38,937 nt of DNA from positions 1-38,937 of the forward strand of contig JAUNJX010000019.1 in NCBI GenBank assembly GCA_030533005.1, written 5' to 3'. The stretch is from Clostridia bacterium (GTDB lineage: Bacteria; Bacillota; Clostridia; Christensenellales; CAG-138). A program made the position numbers and the translations under genes. Shown in pieces: positions 1-7,382 of the stretch (position 1 is its first letter; each line of letters starts with the position of its first letter). The notes below the pieces were generated by a model. It saw only the letters and a list, made by a program, of their open reading frames with translations, was not told where the DNA came from and searched no databases.

Positions 1-517
1 TGATCATCTCCACAAGCTGCGCGTGGCTTTCAGGGTTGACGACGATGGCGGGGATACCCATTTCCGCAAGCGTGGCGGCGTAATCCTTGGCCTTCTTGGG
101 CAGGATCACGAGATCCGGCTCTGCGGCGATGCAAGCTTCCAGATCAAACGCCTTGGCGGAGCCGACGTTGCCGACCTTGCCGATGAGCTCGGGTGCGGCA
201 AGCTTGTAGATGGGGCGCTTGTCGATCTTTTCCTCCGTCGCCACCAGCTTGTCCTTAAGGCCGAGTGCTATGCAAGTAGAGGAGGAGATGTAGTAGCCCG
301 AAACGATGCGCACAGCGGGCGCGTCCAGCGTCACCTCGTTGCCCAGCTGATCCTTCACCGTCATGGGGAAGGCGCTTTGCGCGGCGGGTTCTGCGGCGGG
401 TTCTTCTACGGGCGCTTCAACGGGCGCTGCGGGCGCGGGCGCGGCAGGCTGCGCGCAGCCCGCGAACAGGGGTAAGAGCATCAGCAGCGCTAAGCTTACG
501 GCCAGTATTTTTTTCAT
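1..517 (-). CDS. ABC transporter substrate-binding lipoprotein, class III (Peripla_BP_2/BtuF-FecB type), partial
   Basis: The reading frame is open from an ATG at 517 to the window edge, so only the N-terminal 172 residues are present. It begins with a lysine-rich signal peptide and a lipobox ending LFAGC, with Cys21 as the lipidated residue. A Pro/Ala/Glu-rich linker follows to about residue 50. The mature domain starts with TVKDQLGNEVTLDAPAVRIV and continues with an LGLKDKLVATEEK and FDLEACIAAEPDLVILPKK pattern, typical of cluster III binding proteins for iron-siderophores, haem or corrinoids. The GGAGG ribosome binding site lies a few bases upstream. Permease and ATPase genes would be expected beyond the left edge. 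The ligand cannot be told from this fragment. The linker resembles that of the LivJ-like protein at 17268. Confidence 0.85.
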   Translation of the reverse strand, partial: MKKILAVSLALLMLLPLFAGCAQPAAPAPAAPVEAPVEEPAAEPAAQSAFPMTVKDQLGNEVTLDAPAVRIVSGYYISSSTCIALGLKDKLVATEEKIDKRPIYKLAAPELIGKVGNVGSAKAFDLEACIAAEPDLVILPKKAKDYAATLAEMGIPAIVVNPESHAQLVEMI

Positions 518-543
518 GATTTATTTTCCTCCGGGTTTTCTGT

Positions 544-574
544 ATGATCGTTCCCGTGTGGGGAACGTGATCAT
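544..574. promoter_or_regulatory. Inverted repeat overlapping the -10, candidate operator or leader hairpin
   Basis: ATGAT-CGTTCCC (544-555) is matched by GGGAACG (561-567) and ATCAT (570-574), with a 5-base loop and a 2-base bulge. It starts at the -10 hexamer of the minus-strand promoter and covers the likely transcription start. That is where a repressor operator would sit. No U-run follows, so it is not a terminator. Confidence 0.5.
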
Positions 575-602
575 CATAACAAAGCAGGGCGGGCTGCCAC
601 AA
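573..602 (-). promoter_or_regulatory. Sigma-A-like promoter of the substrate-binding protein gene
   Basis: On the minus strand TTGTGG (602-597) and TATGAT (578-573) are separated by 18 bases. They lie about 55 bases upstream of the start codon at 517. The -10 has five of six consensus bases. Confidence 0.5.
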
Positions 603-641
603 GAGCGATCCGCCCGTGCCGCAAACCTGACACCAGAGTCG

Positions 642-662
642 AAAAAAGCGCATAAAGCGCTT
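642..662 (-). terminator. Probable intrinsic terminator of the LysR gene
   Basis: On the minus strand AAGCGC, a 5-base loop, GCGCTT and then four more Ts follow the LysR stop codon by about 56 bases. The stem is only 6 bp, so strength is uncertain. Confidence 0.5.
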
Positions 663-717
663 AGTTTGCTGCGTTATTGGCATTTGTAAGAATAGGGAAA
701 ATGAATAGTACGCGCGC

Positions 718-1644
718 TTACATTTGATAATGTGATGGATGCTGTTGCGCATTGGATATGTGCTCGGACGCAAACTGAAAGAATTCCTTATTATAGCCAA
801 GCAACCGTTCCCTTTTTCTTCGCAGAATGTACAGCTCCCGCACAGCATCCCCGCCCAAGGGGAACGCATAGAGCTTGCCAAGCTGCACATAGTCCTCCGC
901 CGCGCGCTGCGAAACGATGGCAATGCCCATGCCGGCGGCGACCGCATTTTTGATGGCGAGGCTGTCCTCTATCACGGCGATGATGTTGGGCTCCGCGCCG
1001 GACTGTATCTTTTGCAGGTAATTCGTGAAGGAGCGGCGCGTGCCGGAGCCGCTTTCCCGCACGATCATGGGGTCGGATAACAGCCATTCCGGCGGGAAGG
1101 GCGCGTCGGCAGGGAGCGATGCGTATCTTTGCGTCAGGGGGGTGATCACAAGCAGCTGATCCCGCGCAACCGTGCTGCATGCGCAGGTGGGGCCAAAGGG
1201 AAGGCAGCCGCTAAAGCCGATATCGGCGCGGCGCTCGTGCAGCGCGTGCTCCACCTCCAGGCTGTCGCAAAGGCTCACGTCAAAGCGCGCGTCGGGATAC
1301 TGCTCCCGAAAGCCCTTAAGAAGCGCCGGCAGCAGATACTGCATGGGTACGGAGGATGCGGCGATGCGTATTTGCGTCGCGCCAAGGCGACCCTTTGAAA
1401 GGTTGATGAGTGCTTCGCCGCGCTCTCTGAGCGCCGAAAGCGCATAGTCATAGAGCAGCTTGCCGCCTTCCGTCAGGCACGCGCCTTGGCGGCTGCGGAT
1501 GAGTAGCGGCTGATCCAGCTCCTTTTCCAGCGCGTTGATGTGCGCGGTGACGGCGGGCTGGGAAAGATACAGCCGCTCGCCCGCCTGTGAAAAGCTGCCC
1601 GTTTCCACGATTGCGACGAATATCTCCAATTGGCGAAAATCCAT
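718..1644 (-). CDS. LysR-family transcriptional regulator, selenium-metabolism-associated type
   Basis: This 308-residue protein has the LysR layout: an N-terminal winged helix-turn-helix (residues 1-60, with MDFRQLEIFVAIVETGSFSQ and a LSQPAVTAHINALEKEL recognition region), a linker helix, and a C-terminal periplasmic-binding-fold effector domain from about residue 90. The HTH resembles the LysR subgroup that accompanies yedF and cysteine desulfurase genes in anaerobic Bacillota. The start is supported by AAAGGAG 6-7 bases upstream of the ATG at 1644. The gene is divergent from the selenium module starting at 1861, so it probably controls that operon. A good LysR box lies between them. The co-inducer is unknown. 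Assignment to the selenium subgroup rests on sequence resemblance plus context. Confidence 0.9.
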   Translation of the reverse strand: MDFRQLEIFVAIVETGSFSQAGERLYLSQPAVTAHINALEKELDQPLLIRSRQGACLTEGGKLLYDYALSALRERGEALINLSKGRLGATQIRIAASSVPMQYLLPALLKGFREQYPDARFDVSLCDSLEVEHALHERRADIGFSGCLPFGPTCACSTVARDQLLVITPLTQRYASLPADAPFPPEWLLSDPMIVRESGSGTRRSFTNYLQKIQSGAEPNIIAVIEDSLAIKNAVAAGMGIAIVSQRAAEDYVQLGKLYAFPLGGDAVRELYILRRKRERLLGYNKEFFQFASEHISNAQQHPSHYQM

Positions 1645-1714
1645 ATGCGCTCCTTTGATCCATTCGATTACGATGATTATACCATACTTGTCGCCCCGTG
1701 TTCCCTCTCCCCCT

Positions 1715-1731
1715 TATCAAAAAACATGATA
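1715..1731. promoter_or_regulatory. Candidate LysR operator (ATC-N9-GAT)
   Basis: TATCA and TGATA form a perfect 5-bp inverted repeat with a 7-base spacer, giving ATC-N9-GAT, the classic LysR (T-N11-A) box. Its centre is about 73 bases upstream of the transcription start predicted from the promoter at 1761-1789. That is the usual activating position for LysR proteins. Confidence 0.5.
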
Positions 1732-1760
1732 GGTAAGATAGACGCATAGAAAAACGAAAT

Positions 1761-1789
1761 TTGACTATCCGCCTGCCGTCTTTCATACT
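1761..1789 (+). promoter_or_regulatory. Candidate promoter of the selenium/double-cubane operon
   Basis: TTGACT (1761-1766) and CATACT (1784-1789) are separated by 17 bases. The -10 is weak, as expected for an activator-dependent promoter. The LysR box lies 30 bases upstream. Confidence 0.45.
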
Positions 1790-1860
1790 TTTTATAGCGT
1801 ATGTTTATCATCGAGTATAGGAACTGCTTAACAAATCTTACTACAAACAGGAGGCGCGAC

Positions 1861-3132
1861 ATGTCGGATTATGTACAGATGTGGAAGGAACTGGGGATGG
1901 ATCTTGAGACGCACGACGCATTGTGTCAGGTCTTGCCCACGGCGTTCGGGGACGTGTATCTTTCACAGGAGAATCGTCCGGAGGGCATGGGGTTCTGGGA
2001 TTTTGTGGTGTCGGAAATACACGGCATCCGCCCCTCTGAGCTGATCGAGGCGCAAAAGAAGGGTCAAAAGGTGTTCGGTACCTTCTGTGTGTATGTACCC
2101 GACGAGGTCGTGATCGCCGCCAACGGCATCGTCACGGGGCTTTGCGCCGGCTCGCAGTTTTGGGTGCCCGGCGGCGAAAAGGTGCTGCCCAAGAGCACCT
2201 GCCCGCTCATCAAGGCGTCCGTAGGGGCGCGGCTTGACAAGACCTGCCCCTTCTTCCGCATTGCGGACATGTATGTGGGCGAGACCACCTGCGACGGCAA
2301 GAAAAAGGCGTGGGAGATACTCGGTAAGGACGTACCCATGTACATCATGGATATGCCGCAGATGAAGCGGGAGCAGGATGTCGAGAAATGGGCGGACGAG
2401 ATCGCGCGCTTTGCGAAAGTCGTTGAGGACTTCACGGGGGTAAAGATCACCGTGGAAAGCCTGAATGCCGCCATCAAGGTCATCAATGAAAAACGCAAGG
2501 CGCTTGCACGCGTGTTCGATTGCCGCAAGGCGGAAAAGCTGCCCATCAGCGGCAAGGACGCGCTGCTCATGATGCAGATTGCCTTCTTCGACGATCCCGT
2601 GCGCTGCGCGCAGATGTGCAACAAGCTCGCGGACGAGCTGGAAGAACGCATTCAAAACGGCGTATCCGTGTTCCCCGAAGGCACAAAGCGCATCCTGCTT
2701 ACGGGCACGCCGCTCGCCATCCCCAACTGGAAGCTACACCACATCATCGAGACCAGCGGCGCCGCCGTGGTGTGCGAGGAGATGTGCACCGGCACCCGTT
2801 ACTTCGAGAATCTCGTGGACGAAACAAAGACCACGCTGGAAGACCAGTATGCAGCCCTTGCCACGCGCTATATGAAGACCAACTGCGCCTGCTTCACCCC
2901 CAATACGGGTCGCATCGACGATATTTTGCGCATGGCGAAGGAATACAAGGTGGATGGCGTGATCGACGTGAACCTCAAATTCTGCTGCCTCTACGATACA
3001 GAGGGCTATACCGTGGAAAAAGCGCTCAAGGACGCGGGCATCCCGGTGCTTGGCATCGAAACGGATTATACCGATTCGGACGCGGAGCAGCTTAAGACCC
3101 GCATCGGAGCCTTTATCGAGATGCTGGGCTAA
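1861..3132 (+). CDS. Double-cubane-cluster anaerobic reductase (2-hydroxyacyl-CoA dehydratase D-like family)
   Basis: This 423-residue protein belongs to the HgdB/HgdC-like 2-hydroxyacyl-CoA dehydratase superfamily, in the single-subunit branch exemplified by the double-cubane cluster protein (DCCP) of Carboxydothermus. Family members carry an [8Fe-9S] double-cubane cluster and perform ATP-driven low-potential reductions with an ASKHA-type reductase. Conserved-looking cysteines include Cys76, Cys95, Cys114, Cys129, Cys144, Cys305, Cys309, Cys342, Cys344 and the Cys375-Cys376 pair. A FCVYVPDEVV motif and CPLIKAS segment are family-typical. The chosen ATG has AGGAGG six bases upstream. An in-frame ATG at 1801 would overlap the promoter and lacks a ribosome binding site. 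The cognate activase is the last gene of the same operon (5577). The substrate is unknown. Context suggests a selenium or sulfur compound. Confidence 0.88.
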   Translation: MSDYVQMWKELGMDLETHDALCQVLPTAFGDVYLSQENRPEGMGFWDFVVSEIHGIRPSELIEAQKKGQKVFGTFCVYVPDEVVIAANGIVTGLCAGSQFWVPGGEKVLPKSTCPLIKASVGARLDKTCPFFRIADMYVGETTCDGKKKAWEILGKDVPMYIMDMPQMKREQDVEKWADEIARFAKVVEDFTGVKITVESLNAAIKVINEKRKALARVFDCRKAEKLPISGKDALLMMQIAFFDDPVRCAQMCNKLADELEERIQNGVSVFPEGTKRILLTGTPLAIPNWKLHHIIETSGAAVVCEEMCTGTRYFENLVDETKTTLEDQYAALATRYMKTNCACFTPNTGRIDDILRMAKEYKVDGVIDVNLKFCCLYDTEGYTVEKALKDAGIPVLGIETDYTDSDAEQLKTRIGAFIEMLG

Positions 3133-3140
3133 GCGGCGTG

Positions 3141-3416
3141 ATGGACGCGGCGCAGGAACTCAACTACTATATCCTGTTCGTCAACTATACCCATGGGCTT
3201 GCCTTGCAGGAGACGCTCAAACAGGCGGGGCTGCACGCGCGCATCGCCCCCACGCCGCGCGCGATCCAAGGGGAGCTATCCTGCGGGATGTCGCTGCTGG
3301 TGACGGCGGAGGAGATCGACGCGGTGCGCGACTGCATACGCGATAGCGGCGCTGTGTATCACAGCATCGTATCCCTTCCCTGCCAGATCCGACCTAACCG
3401 CAATAAATTCTGTTGA
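3141..3416 (+). CDS. DUF3343 family protein (putative Se/S carrier-like), first copy
   Basis: This small protein of about 91 residues begins MDAAQELNYYILFVNYTHG. It has the DUF3343 pattern: a beta strand, a helix (ALQETLKQAGL) and RIAPTPRAIQGELSCGMSLLV. The SCG turn is where the family carries a conserved cysteine. Two more cysteines occur near the C-terminus. The family is described as putative selenium/sulfur carrier-like and is often found beside yedF and cysteine desulfurase. The gene starts 8 bases after the upstream stop and has a weak ribosome binding site, so translational coupling is likely. A GTG immediately before the ATG is an alternative start. A second family member lies at 5326. 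Confidence 0.75.
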   Translation: MDAAQELNYYILFVNYTHGLALQETLKQAGLHARIAPTPRAIQGELSCGMSLLVTAEEIDAVRDCIRDSGAVYHSIVSLPCQIRPNRNKFC

Positions 3417-3500
3417 CAGACGGCATCCTTATGGCGGACAATCTGCTATAGGGATGCTGCGCTTTCCACACAAAACTTCCATGTACCAAAGGAGCACCGC

Positions 3501-4634
3501 ATGATTTATCTCGATAACGCCGCCACGACGCTGCACAAGCCGCCTGCTGTGATAGAGGCAGTGACGGCGGCCATGAATTGCATGGGCAACAGCTCGCGCG
3601 GCACGCACGGTTCCGCACTGACGGCGGCGCGGACGGTGTTTGCCGCCCGCGAAAAGCTCGCGGCTCTCTTTGGCTGCCAAAGAGACCATGTGGCCTTTAC
3701 CGCCAACTCCACAGAGGCGCTCAATATCGCCATCAACGGCCTGATAGAACCCGGCGATCACGTCCTGTCCACGGATCTTGAGCACAACTCCGTGCTGCGT
3801 CCGCTCTACAGGCTGGAAGCGGAACGGCAGGTTATACTTGACTTCCTTCCGGCAGACAAGCAGGGGTGTATCGATTACGGGGCGTTTGCACGGCTGCTTC
3901 GACCCAACACACGCGCCATCGTCTGTACGCACGCCTCCAACCTGACGGGCAACGTGCTGGATATAGCGAAGATCGGCGCGTTTGCAAAGGCGCACGGCCT
4001 TTTGTTCATCGTAGACGCTTCCCAAACGGCGGGCGTGTTTCCCATCGATATGCAGAGCATGTGTATCGATGTGCTTTGCTTTACCGGCCACAAGGGCATG
4101 ATGGGTCCGCAGGGAACGGGCGGCCTTTGCGTGCGCGAGGGCGTTTGCATCCGCCCGTGGAAGGTCGGCGGCACGGGCGTGCAGACCTACAGCCGCACCC
4201 AGCCCGCGCAGTACCCCACGGTGTTGGAGGCGGGCACGCTGAACGGCCATGGCATCGCGGGTCTGTCCGCGGCGCTGGATTTTTTGAAAGAAACCGGTAT
4301 GGATACCATCCGCAAGCACGAGCAGGCGCTGGCGAAACGCTTTTACGAGGGCGTGACGGCCATCCCTGGCATAACGGTCTACGGCGACTTTTCCGATTGG
4401 AACCGTGCGCCGGTGGTGGCGCTCAATCTCAAGGATTATGATTCCGGCGAGGTATCTGACGCCCTCGCCGTATCCTACGACATCGCCACGCGCCCCGGCG
4501 CGCACTGCGCGCCAAGGCTGCACGCGGCGCTGGGCACAAAGGAGCAGGGCGCTGTGCGCTTTAGCTTCTCGTGGTACAATACGCAAGACGAGATCGACGC
4601 GGCGGTTCGCGCGCTTGGAGAGCTTGCCGAATAA
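3501..4634 (+). CDS. Cysteine desulfurase family protein (class V aminotransferase)
   Basis: This 377-residue PLP enzyme has the NifS/IscS fold. It starts MIYLDNAATT, the class V hallmark. The PLP lysine is Lys198 in FTGHKGMMGPQGTGG, and the catalytic persulfide cysteine is probably Cys336 in RPGAHCAPRLHAALGT. It resembles the cysteine desulfurase subfamily seen beside yedF and DUF3343 genes rather than housekeeping IscS or SufS. Expected reaction: removal of S from cysteine (or Se from selenocysteine) as an enzyme-bound persulfide or perselenide. AAAGGAG lies about 8 bases upstream of the ATG. The 84-base gap from the preceding gene contains no clear terminator, so it is probably in the same operon. 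YedF downstream is the likely acceptor. Confidence 0.92.
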   Translation: MIYLDNAATTLHKPPAVIEAVTAAMNCMGNSSRGTHGSALTAARTVFAAREKLAALFGCQRDHVAFTANSTEALNIAINGLIEPGDHVLSTDLEHNSVLRPLYRLEAERQVILDFLPADKQGCIDYGAFARLLRPNTRAIVCTHASNLTGNVLDIAKIGAFAKAHGLLFIVDASQTAGVFPIDMQSMCIDVLCFTGHKGMMGPQGTGGLCVREGVCIRPWKVGGTGVQTYSRTQPAQYPTVLEAGTLNGHGIAGLSAALDFLKETGMDTIRKHEQALAKRFYEGVTAIPGITVYGDFSDWNRAPVVALNLKDYDSGEVSDALAVSYDIATRPGAHCAPRLHAALGTKEQGAVRFSFSWYNTQDEIDAAVRALGELAE

Positions 4635-4720
4635 GCCGCGCGTCAAGTATAGCTGCAAAGCAAACGACCAATACAAACCACAAATACAAACCACAACTAA
4701 AGGAAAGGAAGATCATTAAG

Positions 4721-5320
4721 ATGACACAGCAAGTGAACGCTATCGGCGACGCATGCCCGCTGCCCGTCGTAAAGACCAAGAAGGCGCTCAAGGAGATGGC
4801 GGAAGGCACATTGGAGGTGCTGGTGGATAACCAGATCGCCGTGCAGAATCTGGAACGCCTTGCTAAAGCCAGCGCCTGCGCATTCTCCTTTGTGCAGGAC
4901 GCACAAGATCATTTTACCGTGACGCTTGTCAAGCAGGCGGGCGGGGACGAGGCGCAGGACGCGGCGGCGTGTGCCTGTGGCGGCGGCAGCACGGTGGTGG
5001 CGGTCGGCTCCAACCATATGGGCGACGGGGACGAGGCGCTGGGGAAGATACTTATAAAGGGCTTCTTTTTTGCGCTCACGCAGCTTGAAATGCTGCCCGA
5101 AGCCATCCTTTTTTACAACAGCGGCGCATATCTGACCACGGAGGGTTCGGAATCGCTTAAGGATATCGAGGCGCTATCAAACGCCGGCGTGGAGATATTG
5201 ACCTGCGGCACCTGCTTGAAGCACTACGGCTTGGAGGACAAGCTCAAGGTGGGCGGCGCTACCAACATGTACGCGATCGTCGAGAAGCAGATGCAGGCAG
5301 GCCGGATCCTTCGTCCTTAA
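4721..5320 (+). CDS. yedF: Sulfurtransferase-like selenium metabolism protein YedF
   Basis: This 199-residue protein has two parts. Residues 1-75 form a TusA-like domain with the CPLPVVKTKKAL motif (Cys12), which carries persulfide or perselenide in TusA relatives. From about residue 88 a DsrE/F-like domain follows, with VVAVGSNHMGDGD and a TCGTCLKHYGL motif near the C-terminus. The domains are joined by a Cys/Gly-rich stretch, CACGGGS. This architecture matches the YedF family that co-occurs with selenium-utilisation genes. It lies between cysteine desulfurase and the second DUF3343 gene, suggesting a relay of selenium or sulfur. The biochemical role of YedF is not firmly established. Confidence 0.93.
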   Translation: MTQQVNAIGDACPLPVVKTKKALKEMAEGTLEVLVDNQIAVQNLERLAKASACAFSFVQDAQDHFTVTLVKQAGGDEAQDAAACACGGGSTVVAVGSNHMGDGDEALGKILIKGFFFALTQLEMLPEAILFYNSGAYLTTEGSESLKDIEALSNAGVEILTCGTCLKHYGLEDKLKVGGATNMYAIVEKQMQAGRILRP

Positions 5321-5325
5321 AGCGT

Positions 5326-5565
5326 ATGCGGGTCAAAACGAAAAAGCTGATCGTCACCTTCGCAACGACCGCCGCAGTGATGGCGCTGGAGCAGGCTTGC
5401 GCGAGCCGGGAGGAGCTGGGTCGCGTTATCCCTACGCCGCAGGCCATCTCCGCGGGCTGCGGCCTTGCGTGGTGCGCGCCGATTGCGCAGGAGGCGGCGT
5501 TGCTGCGGCTGATGGAGGAACACGCCATCGCGTATGATGCGATGACGCTTGTGGATATGTATTGA
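5326..5565 (+). CDS. DUF3343 family protein (putative Se/S carrier-like), second copy
   Basis: This 79-residue protein is a compact DUF3343 member. It begins MRVKTKKLIVTFATTAAVMALEQ and has the core RVIPTPQAISAGCGLAWCAP, with the conserved GCG cysteine and a second cysteine five residues on. It follows yedF by 5 bases and runs almost into the activase gene. It is shorter than the copy at 3141 and the two are clearly diverged, so they may serve different partners. No enzymatic motif is visible. Confidence 0.82.
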   Translation: MRVKTKKLIVTFATTAAVMALEQACASREELGRVIPTPQAISAGCGLAWCAPIAQEAALLRLMEEHAIAYDAMTLVDMY

Positions 5566-5576
5566 GGAAGAACGCA

Positions 5577-6335
5577 ATGACGACGATAGGTTTGGACATC
5601 GGCTCGACGAGCACAAAATACGTTGCCATGGAGGACGGCGCGCTGCTGTATCAAAACAGGCGCCCCACCGGCTGGAGCAGCGCCGAGGTTGCGGCGGGCG
5701 TGCGGGAGGATCTTGCGGCGCACGGCTTTGACGCAGCGCGGCTGCCCTGCGTATCCACGGGCTACGGGCGGGTCAACGTGCCGTATGCCGACAAGGTCGT
5801 CACCGAGATCACCTGCCACGCCAAGGGCGCGTCCTTTCTGTTCGGCACGCATCCCGCGACCGTGCTGGATATCGGCGGGCAGGATACCAAGGTGATCGTC
5901 ATGGCGGATGGCGCTGTCAAGGATTTTGTGATGAACGACAAGTGCTCGGCGGGCACGGGTCGCTTCCTCGAGGTCATGGCAAACGCGCTGGGTCTTGACC
6001 CCGCGACGCTGTGCGAGCTTGCGCGATACGGCAGCGGCGTCACCATCAGCTCCATGTGTACGGTATTTGCCGAATCCGAGGTCATCGGCCTCATCGGCGC
6101 GGGCGTATCGCGGGAAAACATTGCCTGCGGGATCGTGGATTCCATCGTGGGCAAGGTGGCCTCGCAGTGCAGCCAGCTTGCAACAAACGGCCTTTATTAC
6201 CTGACGGGCGGCTTGTGCGCGTGCCCCTACATCGTGGAATCCCTGTCAAAAAAGCTGCGTGCGCCGGTGGAAACGCGTGAAAACGCCATGTATGCGGGCG
6301 CGGTGGGCGCTGCGATCATTGGTGCGGCTTTGTAA
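5577..6335 (+). CDS. Acyl-CoA dehydratase activase (BadF/BadG/BcrA/BcrD ASKHA ATPase), reductase for the double-cubane protein
   Basis: This 252-residue protein has the acetate/sugar kinase-Hsp70-actin ATPase fold: phosphate loop GLDIGSTSTKYVAMEDG, second phosphate motif VLDIGGQDTKVIVM and adenosine motif LTGGLCACPYIV. Cys123 (NDKCSAGTGRF) and Cys161 (SMCTVFAESEVIGL) are the two ligands with which family dimers hold one bridging [4Fe-4S] cluster. ATP hydrolysis drives electron transfer to the dehydratase or double-cubane partner, here most likely the protein at 1861. TTGAGGAAG precedes the ATG. It is the last gene of the operon and is followed by a strong terminator. Confidence 0.92.
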   Translation: MTTIGLDIGSTSTKYVAMEDGALLYQNRRPTGWSSAEVAAGVREDLAAHGFDAARLPCVSTGYGRVNVPYADKVVTEITCHAKGASFLFGTHPATVLDIGGQDTKVIVMADGAVKDFVMNDKCSAGTGRFLEVMANALGLDPATLCELARYGSGVTISSMCTVFAESEVIGLIGAGVSRENIACGIVDSIVGKVASQCSQLATNGLYYLTGGLCACPYIVESLSKKLRAPVETRENAMYAGAVGAAIIGAAL

Positions 6336-6383
6336 GCTTCATCGAGGCGCTGGACGGCGCTCTGATCTCTGTTAATCAATTGA

Positions 6384-6407
6384 GGACGGCTATAGGCCGT
6401 CCTTTTT
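6384..6407 (+). terminator. Intrinsic terminator of the selenium/double-cubane operon
   Basis: GGACGGC (6384-6390), loop TATAG, GCCGTCC (6396-6402) and a T-run form a canonical rho-independent terminator 48 bases after the activase stop. Confidence 0.9.
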
Positions 6408-6563
6408 GTCGAATTGTGCATCAAAGCCCTTGCTTTTATCCAAGAAAATATGATGCGCCAAAGCTTTGCGTTTCTCTATGCTTTATTGATGTTGACAGGG
6501 GTTCTTTTGGTGATGCGGCGCAGCCCCGGCGGCATTGCTTTGCTCGCTGCACGGCTGGCTTTA

Positions 6564-7223
6564 TCACTTGTGCTGGTCGTTTTTTATCGAGTTGAGGTAG
6601 CGGTATATGCTGGGCTCCGAGATGCCCAGCCGCTTTGCGGCAATGGGGATCACGCCCTTAAGCGAGAACATGTTGCGGTCGTTGAGAATGGAGATGACGC
6701 GGATGCGATCCTCCTTCTTTATGGAAGCGCCGTGCGTATAGCCGAGTATGCGCAGTGTGTCCACCATCGCCTCGTCAAACATTTCCGAAGCGGAAAGCGT
6801 TGCGGCGGTGGGAACATAGTGGGACGAAAGATCGTGCTGAAAGAACATCTCGGATTCGACGAACTTGCGGATGTTTTCAAGCTCCGTGATGTCCGTGTTG
6901 ACGCCTATGAAGCCCACGAGACGTCCCCGGTCATCCTTTATGTAAAACGTGGAAAAGCGCATGAGGCGGCCGTTGTCGCTGTGGCCGTGCATGTTCGCAA
7001 TAAAGTCCTGCTGGATATACTCCTTGTTATAGAGGCTCTCCAAGGCGTAATCCCTAAGGCCATCGCCTACCTTACGCCCCGAAATATTGCCGTTTTCAAT
7101 GGCGATGATGGAATGATCCAAATCGTCAAGGCAATGCAGCACCACCTCAAAGCGCGGGCCGCAAACGGCGGCAATGAATTTAACCATGGGAATATAGCTT
7201 TCAACCTTTTCCCGGTTTGTCAT
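6564..7223 (-). CDS. YheO-like transcriptional regulator (PAS_6 + HTH_22)
   Basis: Reading from MTNREKVESYIPMVKF, the protein is about 219 residues. The N-terminal part, with FEVVLHCLDDLDHSIIAIENG and an ISGRKVGDGL motif, matches the YheO-like PAS domain. The C-terminal part contains the HTH: VIPIAAKRLGISEPSIYRYL. The family includes DauR-type repressors of amino-acid catabolism. In-frame ATGs also exist at 7235 and 7262. The ATG at 7223 is preferred because GGAG lies about 13 bases upstream and homologues begin close to this residue, but the start is uncertain. The gene follows the PLP enzyme at 7383-8456 on the same strand, so it may regulate that enzyme. Confidence 0.82.
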   Translation of the reverse strand: MTNREKVESYIPMVKFIAAVCGPRFEVVLHCLDDLDHSIIAIENGNISGRKVGDGLRDYALESLYNKEYIQQDFIANMHGHSDNGRLMRFSTFYIKDDRGRLVGFIGVNTDITELENIRKFVESEMFFQHDLSSHYVPTAATLSASEMFDEAMVDTLRILGYTHGASIKKEDRIRVISILNDRNMFSLKGVIPIAAKRLGISEPSIYRYLNSIKNDQHK

Positions 7224-7312
7224 ATCGCTAAGCATACTCCGATCTAAAAAAATGAAAATCAAATCATCTATAGCAGGTAATTTCTATACAATATCAATTT
7301 AACGCATACGGA

Positions 7313-7351
7313 GCGGAAAGTCAACATTTCAGGCAAATGCTGACTTTCCGC
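7313..7351. repeat. Perfect 11-bp inverted repeat between PLP enzyme and regulator
   Basis: GCGGAAAGTCA (7313-7323) is exactly complementary to TGACTTTCCGC (7341-7351). Inside, CATTT and AAATG add a further 5 bp. No U-run follows in either direction, so an mRNA-stability or processing hairpin, or an operator for the adjacent regulator, is more likely than a terminator. Confidence 0.7.
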
Positions 7352-7382
7352 GAAGGCTGCCATATGGATTTAATGGCAAACG

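Noticed and set aside
518..717. Possible molybdenum cofactor or cobalamin riboswitch upstream of the binding-protein gene
   Set aside because: The characteristic conserved boxes of those riboswitches were not found. Only a promoter, a palindrome and a terminator could be supported.
1801..1860. Upstream in-frame start for the double-cubane reductase
   Set aside because: It has no ribosome binding site, lies at the inferred transcription start, and the ATG at 1861 has AGGAGG at ideal spacing.
3429..4694. Minus-strand open frame of 421 codons
   Set aside because: Antisense to the cysteine desulfurase and without recognisable domains.
6414..7247. Open frame on the plus strand of 277 codons with a hydrophobic start
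   Set aside because: Most of it is antisense to the well-supported YheO-like regulator, it has no ribosome binding site and no family pattern.
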